A stretch of DNA of 64,000 nucleotides from Rhizobium mongolense USDA 1844. GTDB lineage: Bacteria; Pseudomonadota; Alphaproteobacteria; Rhizobiales; Rhizobiaceae. The position numbers and the translations under genes were made by a program. The DNA lies in the NCBI RefSeq assembly GCF_000419765.1, contig NZ_ATTQ01000003.1, forward strand, positions 394,212 to 458,211, read 5' to 3'. The first letter of the stretch is position 1; every line of letters starts with the position of its first letter. The notes under the pieces are model-generated. The model saw only the letters and a list, made by a program, of their open reading frames with translations. It was not told the DNA's origin and did no database searches. Of the stretch, positions 36,448 through 46,687 are shown one piece after another.

Positions 36448-37977
36448 ATGGGAGACTATCTTTTAGGGATCGACGCCGGCAACACCGTCATCAAGGCGGT
36501 GATCTTCGATCGGACGGGCCAGGAACTGGCGCATGCGGGGGAGGAGGGCCACAGCCGTATGCCATACCCCGGCCATGTCGAGCGCGATCTCGGCGAGCTG
36601 TGGGCCCATGCCAAGCGTGTCATCCGCACCTGTCTGGACAAGGCGGGCATCGCGGCGACCGATATCGCCGCAATCGGCTGTGCCGGCCATGGCAACGGGC
36701 TTTATGCGCTCGACCGGGACGGCGAACCGCTCCTCGCCATCCAGTCGCTCGACACGCGGGCGATAGGTCTCGTCGACGAATGGGCGGCGGAAGGCGTTGG
36801 CGACCGGACCTATCCGATCGGCCGCCAGCGCCCCTGGCCCTCGCAGACGCCAACGCTTCTTGCCTGGCTGAAGCGTCACAGGCCCGAGCTCTTCGAGCGC
36901 ATCGGCACGGTGTTCTTCTCCAAGGATTTCCTCGTCAACCGTCTGACCGGCCGTCGCGTCAGCGAGGTCTCGGACATGTCCGGCGCCGGCCTGCTCAATC
37001 TCGCCGCCCGCCGGTACGACCGGACGCTGATGGCTGCCTATGGGCTGGCTGATTGCATGGACCTGCTGCCGCCGCTCATCGAAAGCGCCGACATCGCTGG
37101 CACCGTGACTGAAGAGGTCGCAGCGCAAACCGGGCTTGCAGCCGGCACGTCAGTCATCGGCGGGCTGTTCGACGTCGTCGCCTCAGCACTCGGCTCGGGC
37201 GTCTCGCGCACCGGCAGCGCCTCGATCATCGCAGGCACCTGGAGCATCAACCAGGTGATCATCGATCGCCCCGCCCTCGACGGGCCGGTCTTCATGTCCG
37301 CGACCTTTGACCGCAGCCGTTACATGGCGATGGAAAACAGCGCGACCTCGGCAGCCAATCTCGAATGGCTGGTAAGGGAGTTCTTCGAGGGGGAACATCA
37401 GGATGGCGTATCGCCCTTCGACGGCTGCTGCGCTTTGGCGGCTGCGATCGAGCCGACGTCCGACGATCCACTCTACCACCCCTACCTCTACGGCGCCCAG
37501 CAGGACGGCCATGCGCGCGCGGGCTTTTATGGAGTTGCGGGCTGGCATAGCAAGGGGCACCTGGTTCGCGCGCTACTGGAAGGTGTCGCCTTCGGGCATC
37601 GTCAGCACATCGAGACGATCCGCAAGGCGGGCGCCATCTTCGACGAGGCCGTGCTGTCGGGCGGCGGATCGCGCAGCCGCCTCTGGCCGCAGATATTCGC
37701 CGACGTGCTGGGTACGCCGGTTTCCGTCGCTGTCTCGCGGGAAACGGGCGCGCTGGGCGCGGCGATTGCGGCGGGAACGGGCGTCGGCCTCTTTGCAGAT
37801 TTCACGGAAGGGGCGAATGCCATGGTGCGGGTCGAACGGCACTACAAGCCGAACGATGCGCTGACGGCGCACTACAACAGGCGCTATGCACTGTACAAGG
37901 ATATTGCAGAAGCCATGACCCCCCTCTGGCGGCGGCTTTCGGCAACCAAAGACCAGGTGGCGGGAGCTGGGGCATGA
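36448..37977 (+). CDS. FGGY-family carbohydrate (polyol) kinase
   Basis: Cytoplasmic FGGY kinase, 509 residues. [20 protein letters not shown] opens the first domain; further segments are [43 protein letters not shown] and, in the ATP domain, [20 protein letters not shown]. The ATG at 36448 with GGGAGGGG 6 nt upstream is preferred over a TTG at 36442. It is paralogous to the kinase at 8757 (shared [36 protein letters not shown]). It lies 30 nt after the aldolase and overlaps the GMC oxidoreductase gene by 4 nt. Substrate unknown. Confidence 0.85.
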   Translation: MGDYLLGIDAGNTVIKAVIFDRTGQELAHAGEEGHSRMPYPGHVERDLGELWAHAKRVIRTCLDKAGIAATDIAAIGCAGHGNGLYALDRDGEPLLAIQSLDTRAIGLVDEWAAEGVGDRTYPIGRQRPWPSQTPTLLAWLKRHRPELFERIGTVFFSKDFLVNRLTGRRVSEVSDMSGAGLLNLAARRYDRTLMAAYGLADCMDLLPPLIESADIAGTVTEEVAAQTGLAAGTSVIGGLFDVVASALGSGVSRTGSASIIAGTWSINQVIIDRPALDGPVFMSATFDRSRYMAMENSATSAANLEWLVREFFEGEHQDGVSPFDGCCALAAAIEPTSDDPLYHPYLYGAQQDGHARAGFYGVAGWHSKGHLVRALLEGVAFGHRQHIETIRKAGAIFDEAVLSGGGSRSRLWPQIFADVLGTPVSVAVSRETGALGAAIAAGTGVGLFADFTEGANAMVRVERHYKPNDALTAHYNRRYALYKDIAEAMTPLWRRLSATKDQVAGAGA

Positions 37978-39599
37978 CCATGCATGGCACTGAAATGCCG
38001 GTGGACGAAGGCAGCTACGATTTCATCGTCGTTGGTGCCGGCTCGGCCGGATGCGTCCTGGCAAACCGTCTGTCGGCCGATCCGAAGAACCGGGTCCTGC
38101 TGCTCGAAGCCGGCGGCTCGGATCGCTACCATTGGGTCCATGTGCCGATCGGCTATCTCTATTGCATGGGCAACCCGCGCACCGACTGGATGATGAAGAC
38201 GGCCGCGGAAGCTGGCCTTAACGGCCGCGCGCTGAACTATCCGCGCGGCAAGCTGCTTGGGGGCTGCTCGTCGATCAACGGCATGATCTATATGCGCGGG
38301 CAAGCCGCCGACTACGACGGCTGGCGGCAGGCCGGCAATGTGGGCTGGGGCTGGGACGACGTCCTGCCCTACTTCTTGAAGTCAGAAGATAACTATCGTG
38401 GCAAGTCCGCCACGCACGGCGCCGGCGGCGAATGGCGCGTCGAGCGCCAGCGCCTCTCCTGGCCGATCCTCGACGCCTTTCGCGACGCGGCGGAAGAACT
38501 CGGCATCCCGAAGACCGGCGACTTCAACGACGGTGACAACGAGGGTTCGGGTTATTTCGAAGTCAACCAGCGCGGCGGCGTGCGCTGGAATACAACAAAA
38601 GCCTTCCTGCGGCCGGCGATGAAACGCACGAATCTGCGCCTGCTCACAGGCGCCGAAACTGAGCGGCTTGAATTCAACGGAAAGACGGTCACCGGCGTGC
38701 GCTTCCAGCACCGCGGCCGCCTCTGCGTTGCTCGCGCATCCCGACAAGTCGTGCTGTCGGCTGGCGCGATCAACTCTCCGAAGATCCTGGAGTTGTCGGG
38801 CGTCGGCCGGCCGGAGGTGCTCTCGGCCAACGGAATTCCCGTCCACCACGACCTTCCGGGTGTGGGAGAAAACCTTCAGGACCACCTCCAGATCCGCACG
38901 GTCTTCAAGATTGAAGGCGCGCGCACATTGAACCAGCTCTATCACAGTCTCTTCAGCCGCGCCGGCATGGGTTTGCAATATGCCATCAGCCGGTCCGGCC
39001 CGCTCTCTATGGCGCCAAGCCAGCTCGGTATCTTTGCCAAGAGTGATCCTGCCGTCGCGACGGCCGATCTCGAGTACCATGTCCAACCGCTCAGCACCGA
39101 TCGTCTTGGCGAACTGCTCCATCGCTATCCGGCTGTAACGGTGTCCGTCTGCAATCTCCGGCCCGAAAGCCGCGGCACGGTGCATTTGACGACGCGCGAC
39201 GCGGCGCTGCCGCCAGAAATCCGCCCGAATTATCTCTCCACCGCCGGCGACCGGATTTTGGCGGCACGGTCCATCCGCCACGCTCGCAGCCTTATGAAAA
39301 CGAAAGTGCTCGCGCGCTTCCGGCCGCAGGAAATTCTTCCCGGTCGGGAGCACGACAGCGACGAGGATTTGATCCGCAGGGCGGGCGACATCGCGACGAC
39401 CATTTTTCACCCCGTCGGCACGTGCAAGATGGGGAATGACACTTTGGCGGTGGTGAATCCGATGCTGAACGTGCACGGGATCGATAGATTGCGTATCGTC
39501 GACGCCTCTATCATGCCGACGATTGTCTCTGGCAACACGAACTCACCGGTGATTATGATCGCGGAGAAGGCTTCGGAAATCATTCTGAAGCAGTTGTGA
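37974..39599 (+). CDS. GMC-family oxidoreductase (choline dehydrogenase-like)
   Basis: A 541-residue FAD enzyme of the glucose-methanol-choline family. The N-terminal dinucleotide motif [16 protein letters not shown] is at about residues 18-33. GMC signatures include [20 protein letters not shown] and [18 protein letters not shown]; the catalytic His is in [10 protein letters not shown] and the second catalytic residue in [16 protein letters not shown]. It oxidises an alcohol to an aldehyde or ketone with FAD. Last gene of the operon, starting at ATGA overlapping the kinase stop. It may oxidise the free polyol or an alcohol side-product; no signal peptide is visible, so it is cytoplasmic. Confidence 0.88.
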   Translation: MTMHGTEMPVDEGSYDFIVVGAGSAGCVLANRLSADPKNRVLLLEAGGSDRYHWVHVPIGYLYCMGNPRTDWMMKTAAEAGLNGRALNYPRGKLLGGCSSINGMIYMRGQAADYDGWRQAGNVGWGWDDVLPYFLKSEDNYRGKSATHGAGGEWRVERQRLSWPILDAFRDAAEELGIPKTGDFNDGDNEGSGYFEVNQRGGVRWNTTKAFLRPAMKRTNLRLLTGAETERLEFNGKTVTGVRFQHRGRLCVARASRQVVLSAGAINSPKILELSGVGRPEVLSANGIPVHHDLPGVGENLQDHLQIRTVFKIEGARTLNQLYHSLFSRAGMGLQYAISRSGPLSMAPSQLGIFAKSDPAVATADLEYHVQPLSTDRLGELLHRYPAVTVSVCNLRPESRGTVHLTTRDAALPPEIRPNYLSTAGDRILAARSIRHARSLMKTKVLARFRPQEILPGREHDSDEDLIRRAGDIATTIFHPVGTCKMGNDTLAVVNPMLNVHGIDRLRIVDASIMPTIVSGNTNSPVIMIAEKASEIILKQL

Positions 39600-40197
39600 G
39601 CATTAATCGAAAATGTGCTTAAAGCCGGCGAAGGCGTTCACGTTCAAACGCAGTGAGCAAGGCTCCAGTTCCGATCCTTTTAAGGTCGTTTGTATTGTTC
39701 GTTTGCCCCGAATATAAGCTTTCGCGGCGGCATGGACGCTCACCCGCCCTTTGGGAGTCAGACAGCGAAACGTTTCTTCCTCGGAGCGTGGCTGCCGTTA
39801 AACCGCTTCTCTGCCATTGCGAGCTATCGTGGTCAACGACACTCCCGTGCAAGGTTGAGCCTCCATTCACCCAACGGTGTCCGCGGCTGTGCACCGACTT
39901 GTAATGCCGACGGGCACCTCTTATCTGTTGGCAATCATCCACATAATCCCACACCGCACGGCTGGCGTCCTGATGACGTCGACAATCCGCGTGTCGAAGG
40001 GCCTAAGGTACTCGATTGAACACAACAAGCACTGCTGCCGCGCCTGCGGCCACGAAGCCGCGCGAGCGCGGTGGGTCGTCGCTCGGCCGGACAACAACTG
40101 GAAGCCTTACCCCTGCCTTCTAACGCGCAGGGAACTGAAGGCGATCATTGCCAAGCAACTCGGCTGAACATTAACCACAATGATAAGGGAGAAGCAG
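39600..40197. other. Long intergenic stretch after the polyol operon
   Basis: About 600 bases with no gene I can support. A frame ending at 40167 contains the peptide-like segment RWVVARPDNNWKPYPCLLTR, then RELKAIIAKQLG, which has protein-like composition and may be the end of a small unknown gene whose start is not clear. I see no good terminator for the operon immediately after 39599. The stretch leads directly into the rpsU pseudogene. Confidence 0.3.
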
Positions 40198-40436
40198 TTG
40201 CAGGTCATCGTCAGAGACAACGATGTCAAACAGGCCATCCACGAGTTGAAAATGAGATGCAACGCGAAGCCCGTTCCGTGAGTGAAGGAACGCCGCGCCT
40301 GCGAGAAGCCCTCGGAACGTCGGGTTCGCGAACGAGCCTAGGTGATTGCCAGATGGCGAAAGGCAGTCCGCAAGAAGATGCAGCGCGCGAGGGCCTTTTC
40401 CCTATCGCCATGCGCCGAGCGTCTGCCCGTAAATGA
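40198..40436 (+). pseudogene. rpsU: Ribosomal protein bS21 (rpsU) paralogue, degraded
   Basis: A bS21-like gene broken by several frame changes. It begins at TTG 40198 (LQVIVRDNDVKQAIHELK) after GAAGGGAG-type sequence. The frame then changes to give MQREAR, then to a third frame reading VKERRACEKPSERRVRERA, an in-frame TAG, and VIARWRKAVRKKMQRARA, and finally back to LFPIAMRRASARK with a stop at 40436. EKPS..R.RE and the run of basic residues are bS21 hallmarks. A functional bS21 must be encoded elsewhere. Identification rests on conserved motifs in three frames. Confidence 0.65.
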
Positions 40437-40489
40437 TTCTGGCCCGCCGGCACATTAAGCCGGCAGCCGACACCCTGAAAGGTCGAACG

Positions 40490-40684
40490 ATGGAAGAATT
40501 GCACAGCATAACGATCTCGGACGAGCGGCTCGACGATTGCCGCGATGTCGTCGAGCCTGATCTGCAGGATCTGATCCGCACTACGATCGCTTCTGGCTTC
40601 TCGGCCGAGGAAGTCCTGATTGCGATCAGCGAACTGGTGGCAGAGGATTTCGCAGCAGTCGTCAAAACGCCGAGTGTCCACTGA
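40490..40684 (+). CDS. Small hypothetical protein
   Basis: A 64-residue acidic protein (MEELHSITISDERLDDCRDV, then VEPDLQDLIRTTIASGFSAE). The middle is predicted helical, and the pattern resembles short conserved rhizobial proteins, but I cannot name the family. AAAGG lies 6 nt before the ATG at 40490. It ends 21 nt before the AlkB-like gene and may be cotranscribed with it. Function unknown. Confidence 0.6.
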   Translation: MEELHSITISDERLDDCRDVVEPDLQDLIRTTIASGFSAEEVLIAISELVAEDFAAVVKTPSVH

Positions 40685-40705
40685 CACGCCGGCGAGGAAC
40701 TGACC

Positions 40706-41281
40706 ATGAGCATTTCGCCGCAAGGAGACCTGTTTGCTGAAGCGGAGGCGCGATTGCCCCAGGGCTTCCGCTATCAACCCGCCGTCGTTCCCGAGGCGGT
40801 CCAGTCGGATCTGCTTCGAGAGATAAGACAATTGCCGCTGAAACCCTTCGACTTTCATGGCTTTGAGGGCAAGCGAAAGGTCATCTCCTATGGCTGGAAG
40901 TATGACTTCGATAGCGAGCGGGTGAGACGCATTGACGACGTTCCGCCGTTCCTTTTGCCCGTGCGCTCCCTTGCGGCAGCTTTCGCCGATATCGAACCCG
41001 ATGGCTTGCAACAGGCGCTGATTACCGAATATGCGCCGGGCGCGCCGATCGGCTGGCATAAAGACAAAAGGGTGTTCGGCAGGGTTGTCGGTGTCTCATT
41101 GCTGTCGCCATGTACTTTCAGGCTGAGGCGCCGCGCCGGCCCGAACTGGGAGCGTGTCTCGGTGATTGCCGAGCCGGGCTCCGTCTACCTGCTGTCGGGT
41201 CCCGCCCGGAGCGAATGGGAGCACTCGATCCCGCCCGTCGAGCAGCTTCGCTATTCCATTACCTTCCGGGAGATCGGCTGA
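40706..41281 (+). CDS. AlkB-like 2-oxoglutarate/Fe(II) dioxygenase
   Basis: A 191-residue AlkB-family protein. The iron ligands are visible: HxD in IGWHKDK (H118, D120) and H173 in WEHSIPPVEQL; R182 and the following SITFR bind 2-oxoglutarate. The N-terminal nucleotide-recognition region includes DFHGFEGKRKVISYGWKYDF. The family removes alkyl groups from DNA or RNA bases by oxidative demethylation. The position, beside ligD and ku genes, agrees with a DNA-repair role. GAGGAA lies 7 nt before the ATG at 40706. A GGAACC/GGTTCC inverted repeat lies just after the stop (41283-41299). Confidence 0.85.
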   Translation: MSISPQGDLFAEAEARLPQGFRYQPAVVPEAVQSDLLREIRQLPLKPFDFHGFEGKRKVISYGWKYDFDSERVRRIDDVPPFLLPVRSLAAAFADIEPDGLQQALITEYAPGAPIGWHKDKRVFGRVVGVSLLSPCTFRLRRRAGPNWERVSVIAEPGSVYLLSGPARSEWEHSIPPVEQLRYSITFREIG

Positions 41282-41405
41282 CGGAACCGTGCAGGTTCCC
41301 TGAACAGCGGCGCGATGATCTGGTTGGCCTTACGGTCTTGAACAGTCGGAGACAACTCCCAATATCATTTCGTCAGGATCATTGGTGGCATGAAAGGAGG
41401 AAAAG

Positions 41406-41717
41406 ATGCCGCTGAACGATGTTCCATGGACCCGGCCGGTAAGGATTCGGCTGCAATGCGGTTTGGAGCGGATCTTCACAGGCGCTTACGACGCGTTGGA
41501 TTTTCTCGAAAACGAATGGCCACTGCGCCACGGAGAGCGCCACGAGCGCGCGGTGAAGACGTGCCGGGGTGCCCTCAACGGAACCATTCCCGCGGTGATC
41601 GCGCGCGAGGCATTCCTGGCGGCTTGTCTTGAAGCCGGCATGCCTGCCGTCATGGTCCCGTGGAAGAGAAGGCCGTCCGTCCATCCGGGCCGGCCAGCAC
41701 GTGTAGCCATTATCTAG
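41406..41717 (+). CDS. DUF982 domain-containing protein
   Basis: A 103-residue protein with the DUF982 pattern: [40 protein letters not shown] and [23 protein letters not shown]982 proteins are numerous in Rhizobiales, often on plasmids, and have no known function. AGGAGG lies 6 nt before the ATG at 41406. It is followed by ligD; an RpoE2-like promoter lies between them, so they are probably separate transcription units. Confidence 0.8.
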   Translation: MPLNDVPWTRPVRIRLQCGLERIFTGAYDALDFLENEWPLRHGERHERAVKTCRGALNGTIPAVIAREAFLAACLEAGMPAVMVPWKRRPSVHPGRPARVAII

Positions 41718-41796
41718 GGCATCAGCGATGGCCTCGTCTCCGAAGAGGCGAGGCCTGGTACAAGCTTCCTGTTTTCGGCTGCAGGAACGCCATCAT

Positions 41797-41822
41797 GGAA
41801 CTTCCAGCTGCCAAGCAGCATT
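41797..41822 (+). promoter_or_regulatory. RpoE2/EcfG-type promoter candidate for ligD
   Basis: GGAAC at 41797-41801 is followed after exactly 19 nt by TT at 41821-41822, fitting GGAAC-N18/19-TT. The ligD start codon lies 31 nt beyond. The motif is short, so a chance match is possible, but the same motif precedes the ku operon nearby. Confidence 0.5.
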
Positions 41823-41853
41823 CCGCTGTCGGACGCTGTTTTCGGGAACAACC

Positions 41854-44496
41854 ATGGCCAGTGACAAACTATCGACCTATCGATCGAAGCGCGATTTTCA
41901 AAGGACCGCTGAGCCGAGCGGTGAAGGGCGCATTGCGCGCAGCAATCGCCCTCGTTTCGTCATCCAGAAACACGACGCGACCCGCCTTCACTACGATCTG
42001 AGGCTCGAGTTCGATGGGGTCTTCAAGTCCTGGGCCGTAACGAAGGGCCCGTCGCTCGACCCCCACGACAAGCGGTTAGCGGTCGAGGTGGAGGACCACC
42101 CACTCGATTATGGCGATTTCGAAGGGACTATCCCGAAAGGCCAGTATGGCGGCGGTACTGTGATGCTATGGGACCGTGGCTATTGGAAGCCGGAAGGAAA
42201 GAAGAGCCCGAAGCAAGCTCTGGAAAAGGGCGACTTCAAATTCACCCTCGAAGGCAAACGCCTGCATGGCGGCTTCGTGCTGGTGCGCATGGGCAACGAT
42301 CGCGAACGTGGTAAGCGAACCAACTGGCTGCTGATCAAGCACCATGACGCGTTCTCGGTCGAGGAGAATGGCGCGGCGATCCTGGAGGAGAATGACACAT
42401 CGGTCGCCTCCGGCCGAACAATGGAGATGATCGCCGCTGGCAAAGGGCGCAAGCCCAAACCATTCATCGTCGCGGGAGGCGACGTTCAGGCTGATGCGGT
42501 CTGGGACAGCCATCAAGGGCTGGCCGCTGACGAGCGAAAATCGGATGTACGAGCCGGCAAGGCGTCGGTTTCGCCTGTCGACCTGCCTGACTTCGTCGCG
42601 CCACAGCTCTGTCAGACCCTGGAGCGCCCTCCCGTGGGCAAGGGCTGGATCCACGAGATCAAGTTCGACGGTTACCGGATCCAGATGCGCGTGCTGGACG
42701 GTGAGGCGACACTGAAGACCCGCAAGGGCCTCGACTGGACAGCCAAATATCGCGAAATAGGCGAGGCGGCATCTGCACTGCCCAATTCGATTATCGATGG
42801 TGAGATCTGCGCCCTCGACGAGAATGGTGCGCCCGATTTCGCAGCCCTGCAAGCGGCGCTTTCGGAAGGCAAAGCCGGCGATCTCGTCTACTTCGCATTC
42901 GATCTTCTTTACGACGGTGGTGAGGATTTGCGATCTCTGTCAGTTGTAGATCGGAAGGCGCGGTTGCAGGCCCTGCTGGCCGGGGCAGGCAACAATCCCC
43001 GCATCCGGTTTGTCGAGCATTTCGAGACTGGCGGCGACGCGGTCCTCAGATCTGCCTGCAAGCTGTCGCTGGAAGGCATCATCTCAAAACAGGTGGACGC
43101 GCCGTACCAATCTGGCCGATCCGAAACCTGGGCCAAATCCAAATGTCGGGCCGGCCACGAGGTCGTGCTGGGGGCTTATGCCAAGACGAATGGCAAGTTC
43201 AGATCCTTGTTGGTCGGCGTCTACCACGGCGACAACTTCGTCTATGTCGGCCGCGTCGGTACCGGATACGGCGCGAAGAAAGTGGAAACGTTGCTTCCGA
43301 AGTTGAAGGCGCTCGAGACGACGAAATCGCCCTTTACTGGCATCGGCGCGCCGAAGAAGGAGGCGGAGGTCACTTGGCTGAAGCCCGAACTCGTGGCGGA
43401 AATCGAATTCGCAGGCTGGACCGGCGACGGTCTTGTCCGCCAAGCTGCTTTTAAGGGACTGCGCGATGACAAGCCGGCCAAGGAAGTCGAGGCCGAACGG
43501 CCGGCGAAGCCTTCGAAGACCGACGTGCCCCGCCCGGCTCTGGCATCTACGGGGTCTAGGTCAACCCGGCGGAAGGGTGTTAAGGCAGAGGTGATGGGCG
43601 TGCTGATCTCCAACCCGGACAAGCCGCTGTGGCCGGATGCCAATGACAAGGGACCCGTCACCAAGGAAGAGCTGGCCCGCTATTACGAAGCCGTCGGCTC
43701 CTGGATGATCGAGCACATCAAGGGGCGGCCCTGCTCCATTATCCGCGCGCCTGACGGGATCGGTGGCGAGCAGTTTTTCCAGCGACATGCCATGCCTGGC
43801 ACCTCGAGCCTTCTCGAACTGGTGAAGGTCTTCGGTGACAAGAAGCCTTATCTGCAGATCGACCGGATCGAGGGTTTGGCTGCCGTCGCTCAGATCGGTG
43901 CTGTCGAACTGCATCCTTGGAATTGCGAGCCGCAGCAGCCGGAAGTGCCGGGACGCCTCGTCTTCGACCTCGATCCTGGTCCGGACGTACCCTTTTCCAC
44001 AGTCGTTTCAGCAGCTCGAGATATGCGTGACAGGCTTGAGGAACTCGGCCTGATCAGTTTCTGTAAGACAACTGGCGGCAAGGGCCTTCATGTGGTCACT
44101 CCGCTTGCCATCAACAAGCGCAAGCCGCTCTCCTGGTCGGAGGCGAAAGGGTTTGCGCATGCCGTCTGCCAGCAGATGGCGCGCGACAATCCCGAACTCT
44201 ATCTGATCAAGATGACCAAGAGCTTGAGGAACGGCCGGATCTTCCTCGACTATTTGCGCAATGACCGCATGGCGACGGCGGTTGCACCATTGTCACCACG
44301 GGCCCGAGCGGGCGCCACCGTCTCGATGCCGCTGACATGGACGCAGGTCAAATCCGATCTCGATCCGCAGCGATTCACGATCAGGTCTGTGCCGGTTCTG
44401 CTCGCAAAGACGCCGGCCTGGCAGGGCTATTGTGATGCCCAGCGGCCGCTGGAGCAGGCGATTAAGCGTTTGGGCAAGACAAGAGCCACCGCATGA
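41854..44496 (+). CDS. ligD: Multifunctional ATP-dependent DNA ligase D (non-homologous end joining)
   Basis: Full three-domain LigD of 880 residues. The N-terminal 3'-phosphoesterase domain has [17 protein letters not shown] with H40, H46 and D48. The central ligase domain has the nucleotidyl-transfer lysine K270 in EIKFDGYR. The C-terminal polymerase/primase domain (from about residue 581) has VFDLDPGPD with catalytic D705 and D707, and [11 protein letters not shown]. With Ku it processes and seals double-strand breaks without homology. The ATG at 41854 gives the normal N-terminus; the frame open back to 41728 is non-homologous. The ku operon is encoded convergently 3 kb away. Confidence 0.93.
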   Translation: MASDKLSTYRSKRDFQRTAEPSGEGRIARSNRPRFVIQKHDATRLHYDLRLEFDGVFKSWAVTKGPSLDPHDKRLAVEVEDHPLDYGDFEGTIPKGQYGGGTVMLWDRGYWKPEGKKSPKQALEKGDFKFTLEGKRLHGGFVLVRMGNDRERGKRTNWLLIKHHDAFSVEENGAAILEENDTSVASGRTMEMIAAGKGRKPKPFIVAGGDVQADAVWDSHQGLAADERKSDVRAGKASVSPVDLPDFVAPQLCQTLERPPVGKGWIHEIKFDGYRIQMRVLDGEATLKTRKGLDWTAKYREIGEAASALPNSIIDGEICALDENGAPDFAALQAALSEGKAGDLVYFAFDLLYDGGEDLRSLSVVDRKARLQALLAGAGNNPRIRFVEHFETGGDAVLRSACKLSLEGIISKQVDAPYQSGRSETWAKSKCRAGHEVVLGAYAKTNGKFRSLLVGVYHGDNFVYVGRVGTGYGAKKVETLLPKLKALETTKSPFTGIGAPKKEAEVTWLKPELVAEIEFAGWTGDGLVRQAAFKGLRDDKPAKEVEAERPAKPSKTDVPRPALASTGSRSTRRKGVKAEVMGVLISNPDKPLWPDANDKGPVTKEELARYYEAVGSWMIEHIKGRPCSIIRAPDGIGGEQFFQRHAMPGTSSLLELVKVFGDKKPYLQIDRIEGLAAVAQIGAVELHPWNCEPQQPEVPGRLVFDLDPGPDVPFSTVVSAARDMRDRLEELGLISFCKTTGGKGLHVVTPLAINKRKPLSWSEAKGFAHAVCQQMARDNPELYLIKMTKSLRNGRIFLDYLRNDRMATAVAPLSPRARAGATVSMPLTWTQVKSDLDPQRFTIRSVPVLLAKTPAWQGYCDAQRPLEQAIKRLGKTRATA

Positions 44497-44800
44497 GCGG
44501 CATCTCCGATCACTCTGCTGCGGATCATATTGCCTTGATGGTCATGGCCTGAGTTGCCGTCATGCCAAAACGCATGACGGCTGGCTTATCGCCATAGATG
44601 ATTTCATGCTGGCATGCCGTGCATGCCAATAATCCAGCTCGCGCTTGAGAAGTGGCCTTTCGTCATCACTGACCTGCCGTGCCGAAGCCGCTCCTCCAGG
44701 GATGCAATCGCCGCCGATCATCTCGGCGGCCCTTTCGCGTGAACAGGTTCCGCGAAGCGCTGATCGCCTGTTCCGGCGCCAAAGGTGTGATCTATTTCCA
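44497..44800. other. Convergent intergenic stretch with a 10-bp hairpin
   Basis: A 304-base stretch between the converging ligD and ligase genes. GCCGTCATGC (44556-44565) and GCATGACGGC (44572-44581) form a perfect 10-bp stem with a 6-nt loop and no T-run, perhaps a bidirectional or Rho-assisted end. No credible gene was seen. Confidence 0.4.
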
Positions 44801-45850
44801 TCACCAATCCGTCACATCGAAGACGGCCGCGTTGTCCTGGATCTCCCGAAGCCCCTTGTAGGAAGCGTGTCGTAGATTGCGGTCATGCGTCCAGCCGCGA
44901 AATTCGATCTCGACGATCAGTGTCGGCTGCGCGAAGACGAAGCGCTTGCCCTTAAGCGGAACCACCGGCTTGTTCGTTCTCAGCTGATCGAGCGTCTTTT
45001 TCAAGTGCTCGGCATCGCTCCTGGTGAAACCGGTGCCGACCGACCCGACATAAACCCAGTCGAAGCCCTTTTTGCCGGCCAATAACAGACTACCGATGCC
45101 GCCGCGCGCTGACGCCGATTGTTCGTAGCCGACGACCATGAAGCTTTCGCTCTGGACGCACTTGATCTTCAGCCAGTCGCCAGTCCGACCGCTGCGGTAA
45201 GGTTGATCCCGATGCTTGGCTATGATCCCTTCCAGGCCGACCTGGCATGCGTGCTCAAGGAGATCTTCGGCTGGCAGTTCTATCGCTTCGGAAAGGCGGA
45301 TCGTCTCATTGCCGCCTTCTGGTATCAGATCTTCAAGAAGGCGCCGGCGCACGGCAAGCTCGGTGCGAGTGAGATCGCGTCCGTCGAGATAGAGAAGGTC
45401 GAAGGCGTATAGGATGGACTCGGTCGAGATCCGTTTGCCGCCCCGACCTCCGAGCGAACGCTGCAAGGCGCCAAAGTCCGACCGGCCCTGATCGTCGAGA
45501 ACAACGGCCTCGCCGTCGAGAATGGCGGTCGTCACGCCGAGGTCCTTTGCGGCCGCGGCGATCGACGGAAAGCGGTAGGTCCAGTCATGGCCGCCGCGGG
45601 TAATGATACTCACACCCTTTGGTTCGATATGGATCGCGAGCCGGTAACCGTCCCACTTCACCTCGTAAAGCCAATCAGGTCCCACCGGGACCACGCTCTT
45701 CAGCAGCGCGAGGCAGGGTTCCACGCGCTGCGGCATCGGATCGAAAGGCAGGTTCGGCTGGTCGGGATCGCGCTTGCGGATCGGACGCGACTGGAGTGCA
45801 GAACGAGACACGTCGAGCAATGGCAAAGAGGGCCGGCGCGGGCGCGTCAT
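44801..45850 (-). CDS. LigD-type ATP-dependent DNA ligase, ligase domain only
   Basis: A 349-residue ATP-dependent DNA ligase like the central domain of LigD, without phosphoesterase or polymerase domains. The adenylation lysine is K65 in YEVKWDGYRLAIH; other motifs are TAILDGEAVVLDDQGRSDF, YAFDLLYLDGRDL, GLEGIIAKHRDQPY and WLKIKC, followed by the OB-fold region. The start is the ATG ending at 45850, 4 nt after the ku stop, so it is the third gene of a ku-ku-lig operon. It probably seals ends bound by the Ku proteins. Frames upstream of 45850 overlap ku and are not real. Confidence 0.9.
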   Translation of the reverse strand: MTRPRRPSLPLLDVSRSALQSRPIRKRDPDQPNLPFDPMPQRVEPCLALLKSVVPVGPDWLYEVKWDGYRLAIHIEPKGVSIITRGGHDWTYRFPSIAAAAKDLGVTTAILDGEAVVLDDQGRSDFGALQRSLGGRGGKRISTESILYAFDLLYLDGRDLTRTELAVRRRLLEDLIPEGGNETIRLSEAIELPAEDLLEHACQVGLEGIIAKHRDQPYRSGRTGDWLKIKCVQSESFMVVGYEQSASARGGIGSLLLAGKKGFDWVYVGSVGTGFTRSDAEHLKKTLDQLRTNKPVVPLKGKRFVFAQPTLIVEIEFRGWTHDRNLRHASYKGLREIQDNAAVFDVTDW

Positions 45851-45854
45851 GAGG

Positions 45855-46673
45855 CTACTGCCTCTCCGAGCGGTTTTCAGCTTCGACCGATTTGCGCAAT
45901 GCATCCATGATGTTGATGACGTTGGTTGGCGCCGGCTCTTCCTTGCCCTTGCCTTTCGGCTTTGCCCTGGCGGGCTTCTTCATCAGCTTCTTCTTCGCCT
46001 CGATGATGTCGAGGAGCTTATCCTGGACAGGGTCGGAGGCCATCTTCGGGTTCCAGGGTTGTGTCTGCTTTTTGATGAGTTGCTGGACGAGGGGCATCAA
46101 CTCATTGTCGGTCATCTCGTCATCGATCTTCTCGAAGTAGGTCTCGGCATCGCGGACCTCATCCCCGTAACGCAGCGTCCAGAGCACGATGCCCTTGCCG
46201 CGCGGCTCAAGCATGACAGCGCGTTCCCGCCGTGAGATGACAAGTCTGGAAATACCGACCATATTTTCGGCCGCCATGGCGTCGCGAATGACCGAGAAGG
46301 CTTCTTGGCCGACAGGGTCGTCCGGCGACAGGTAGTAAGGCGTATCGAGCCAGATCCATCCAACGCTATCGCGCGGCGCGAACACCTCGATGTCTATGGT
46401 TTTGGTGCTCTCGAGTGCGACATTTTCGAGTTCCTCGTCTTCGAGAATGACATAGTCGTTCTCGCCTTTTTGGTAACCTTTGACTTCGTCTTCGTCCTTC
46501 ACCTCCTTGCCGGTGACGGAATCGACATAGTGGCTCACGACGCGGTTCTGGGTTTGCCGGTTCAGCGTGTGGAAGCGCACCTTTTCGTTTTCCGACGTGG
46601 CCGGCATCATCTGTACCGGGCAGGTAACCAGCGAAAGCTTCAGATAGCCTTTCCAGTAAGGGCGGAGAGCCAT
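45855..46673 (-). CDS. ku: Ku protein (non-homologous end joining)
   Basis: Bacterial Ku of 272 residues: WKGYLKLSLVTCPVQMMPAT at the N-terminus, HTLNRQTQNRVVSHYVDSVT in the barrel, and a lysine-rich C-terminal tail (KKKLMKKPARAKPKGKGKEE) suited to DNA and LigD contact. It forms a dimeric ring on double-strand ends and recruits LigD. It is the second gene of the operon, 14 nt after the first ku, from which it differs considerably. In Sinorhizobium such tandem pairs act as heterodimers (ku3/ku4 type). Confidence 0.92.
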   Translation of the reverse strand: MALRPYWKGYLKLSLVTCPVQMMPATSENEKVRFHTLNRQTQNRVVSHYVDSVTGKEVKDEDEVKGYQKGENDYVILEDEELENVALESTKTIDIEVFAPRDSVGWIWLDTPYYLSPDDPVGQEAFSVIRDAMAAENMVGISRLVISRRERAVMLEPRGKGIVLWTLRYGDEVRDAETYFEKIDDEMTDNELMPLVQQLIKKQTQPWNPKMASDPVQDKLLDIIEAKKKLMKKPARAKPKGKGKEEPAPTNVINIMDALRKSVEAENRSERQ

Positions 46674-46687
46674 GGGGTCCTCTTCGA

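Noticed and set aside
41283..41299. GGAACC/GGTTCC repeat as an RpoE2 promoter
   Set aside because: No TT lies 18-19 nt after GGAAC; the repeat looks like a small hairpin after the AlkB-like gene.
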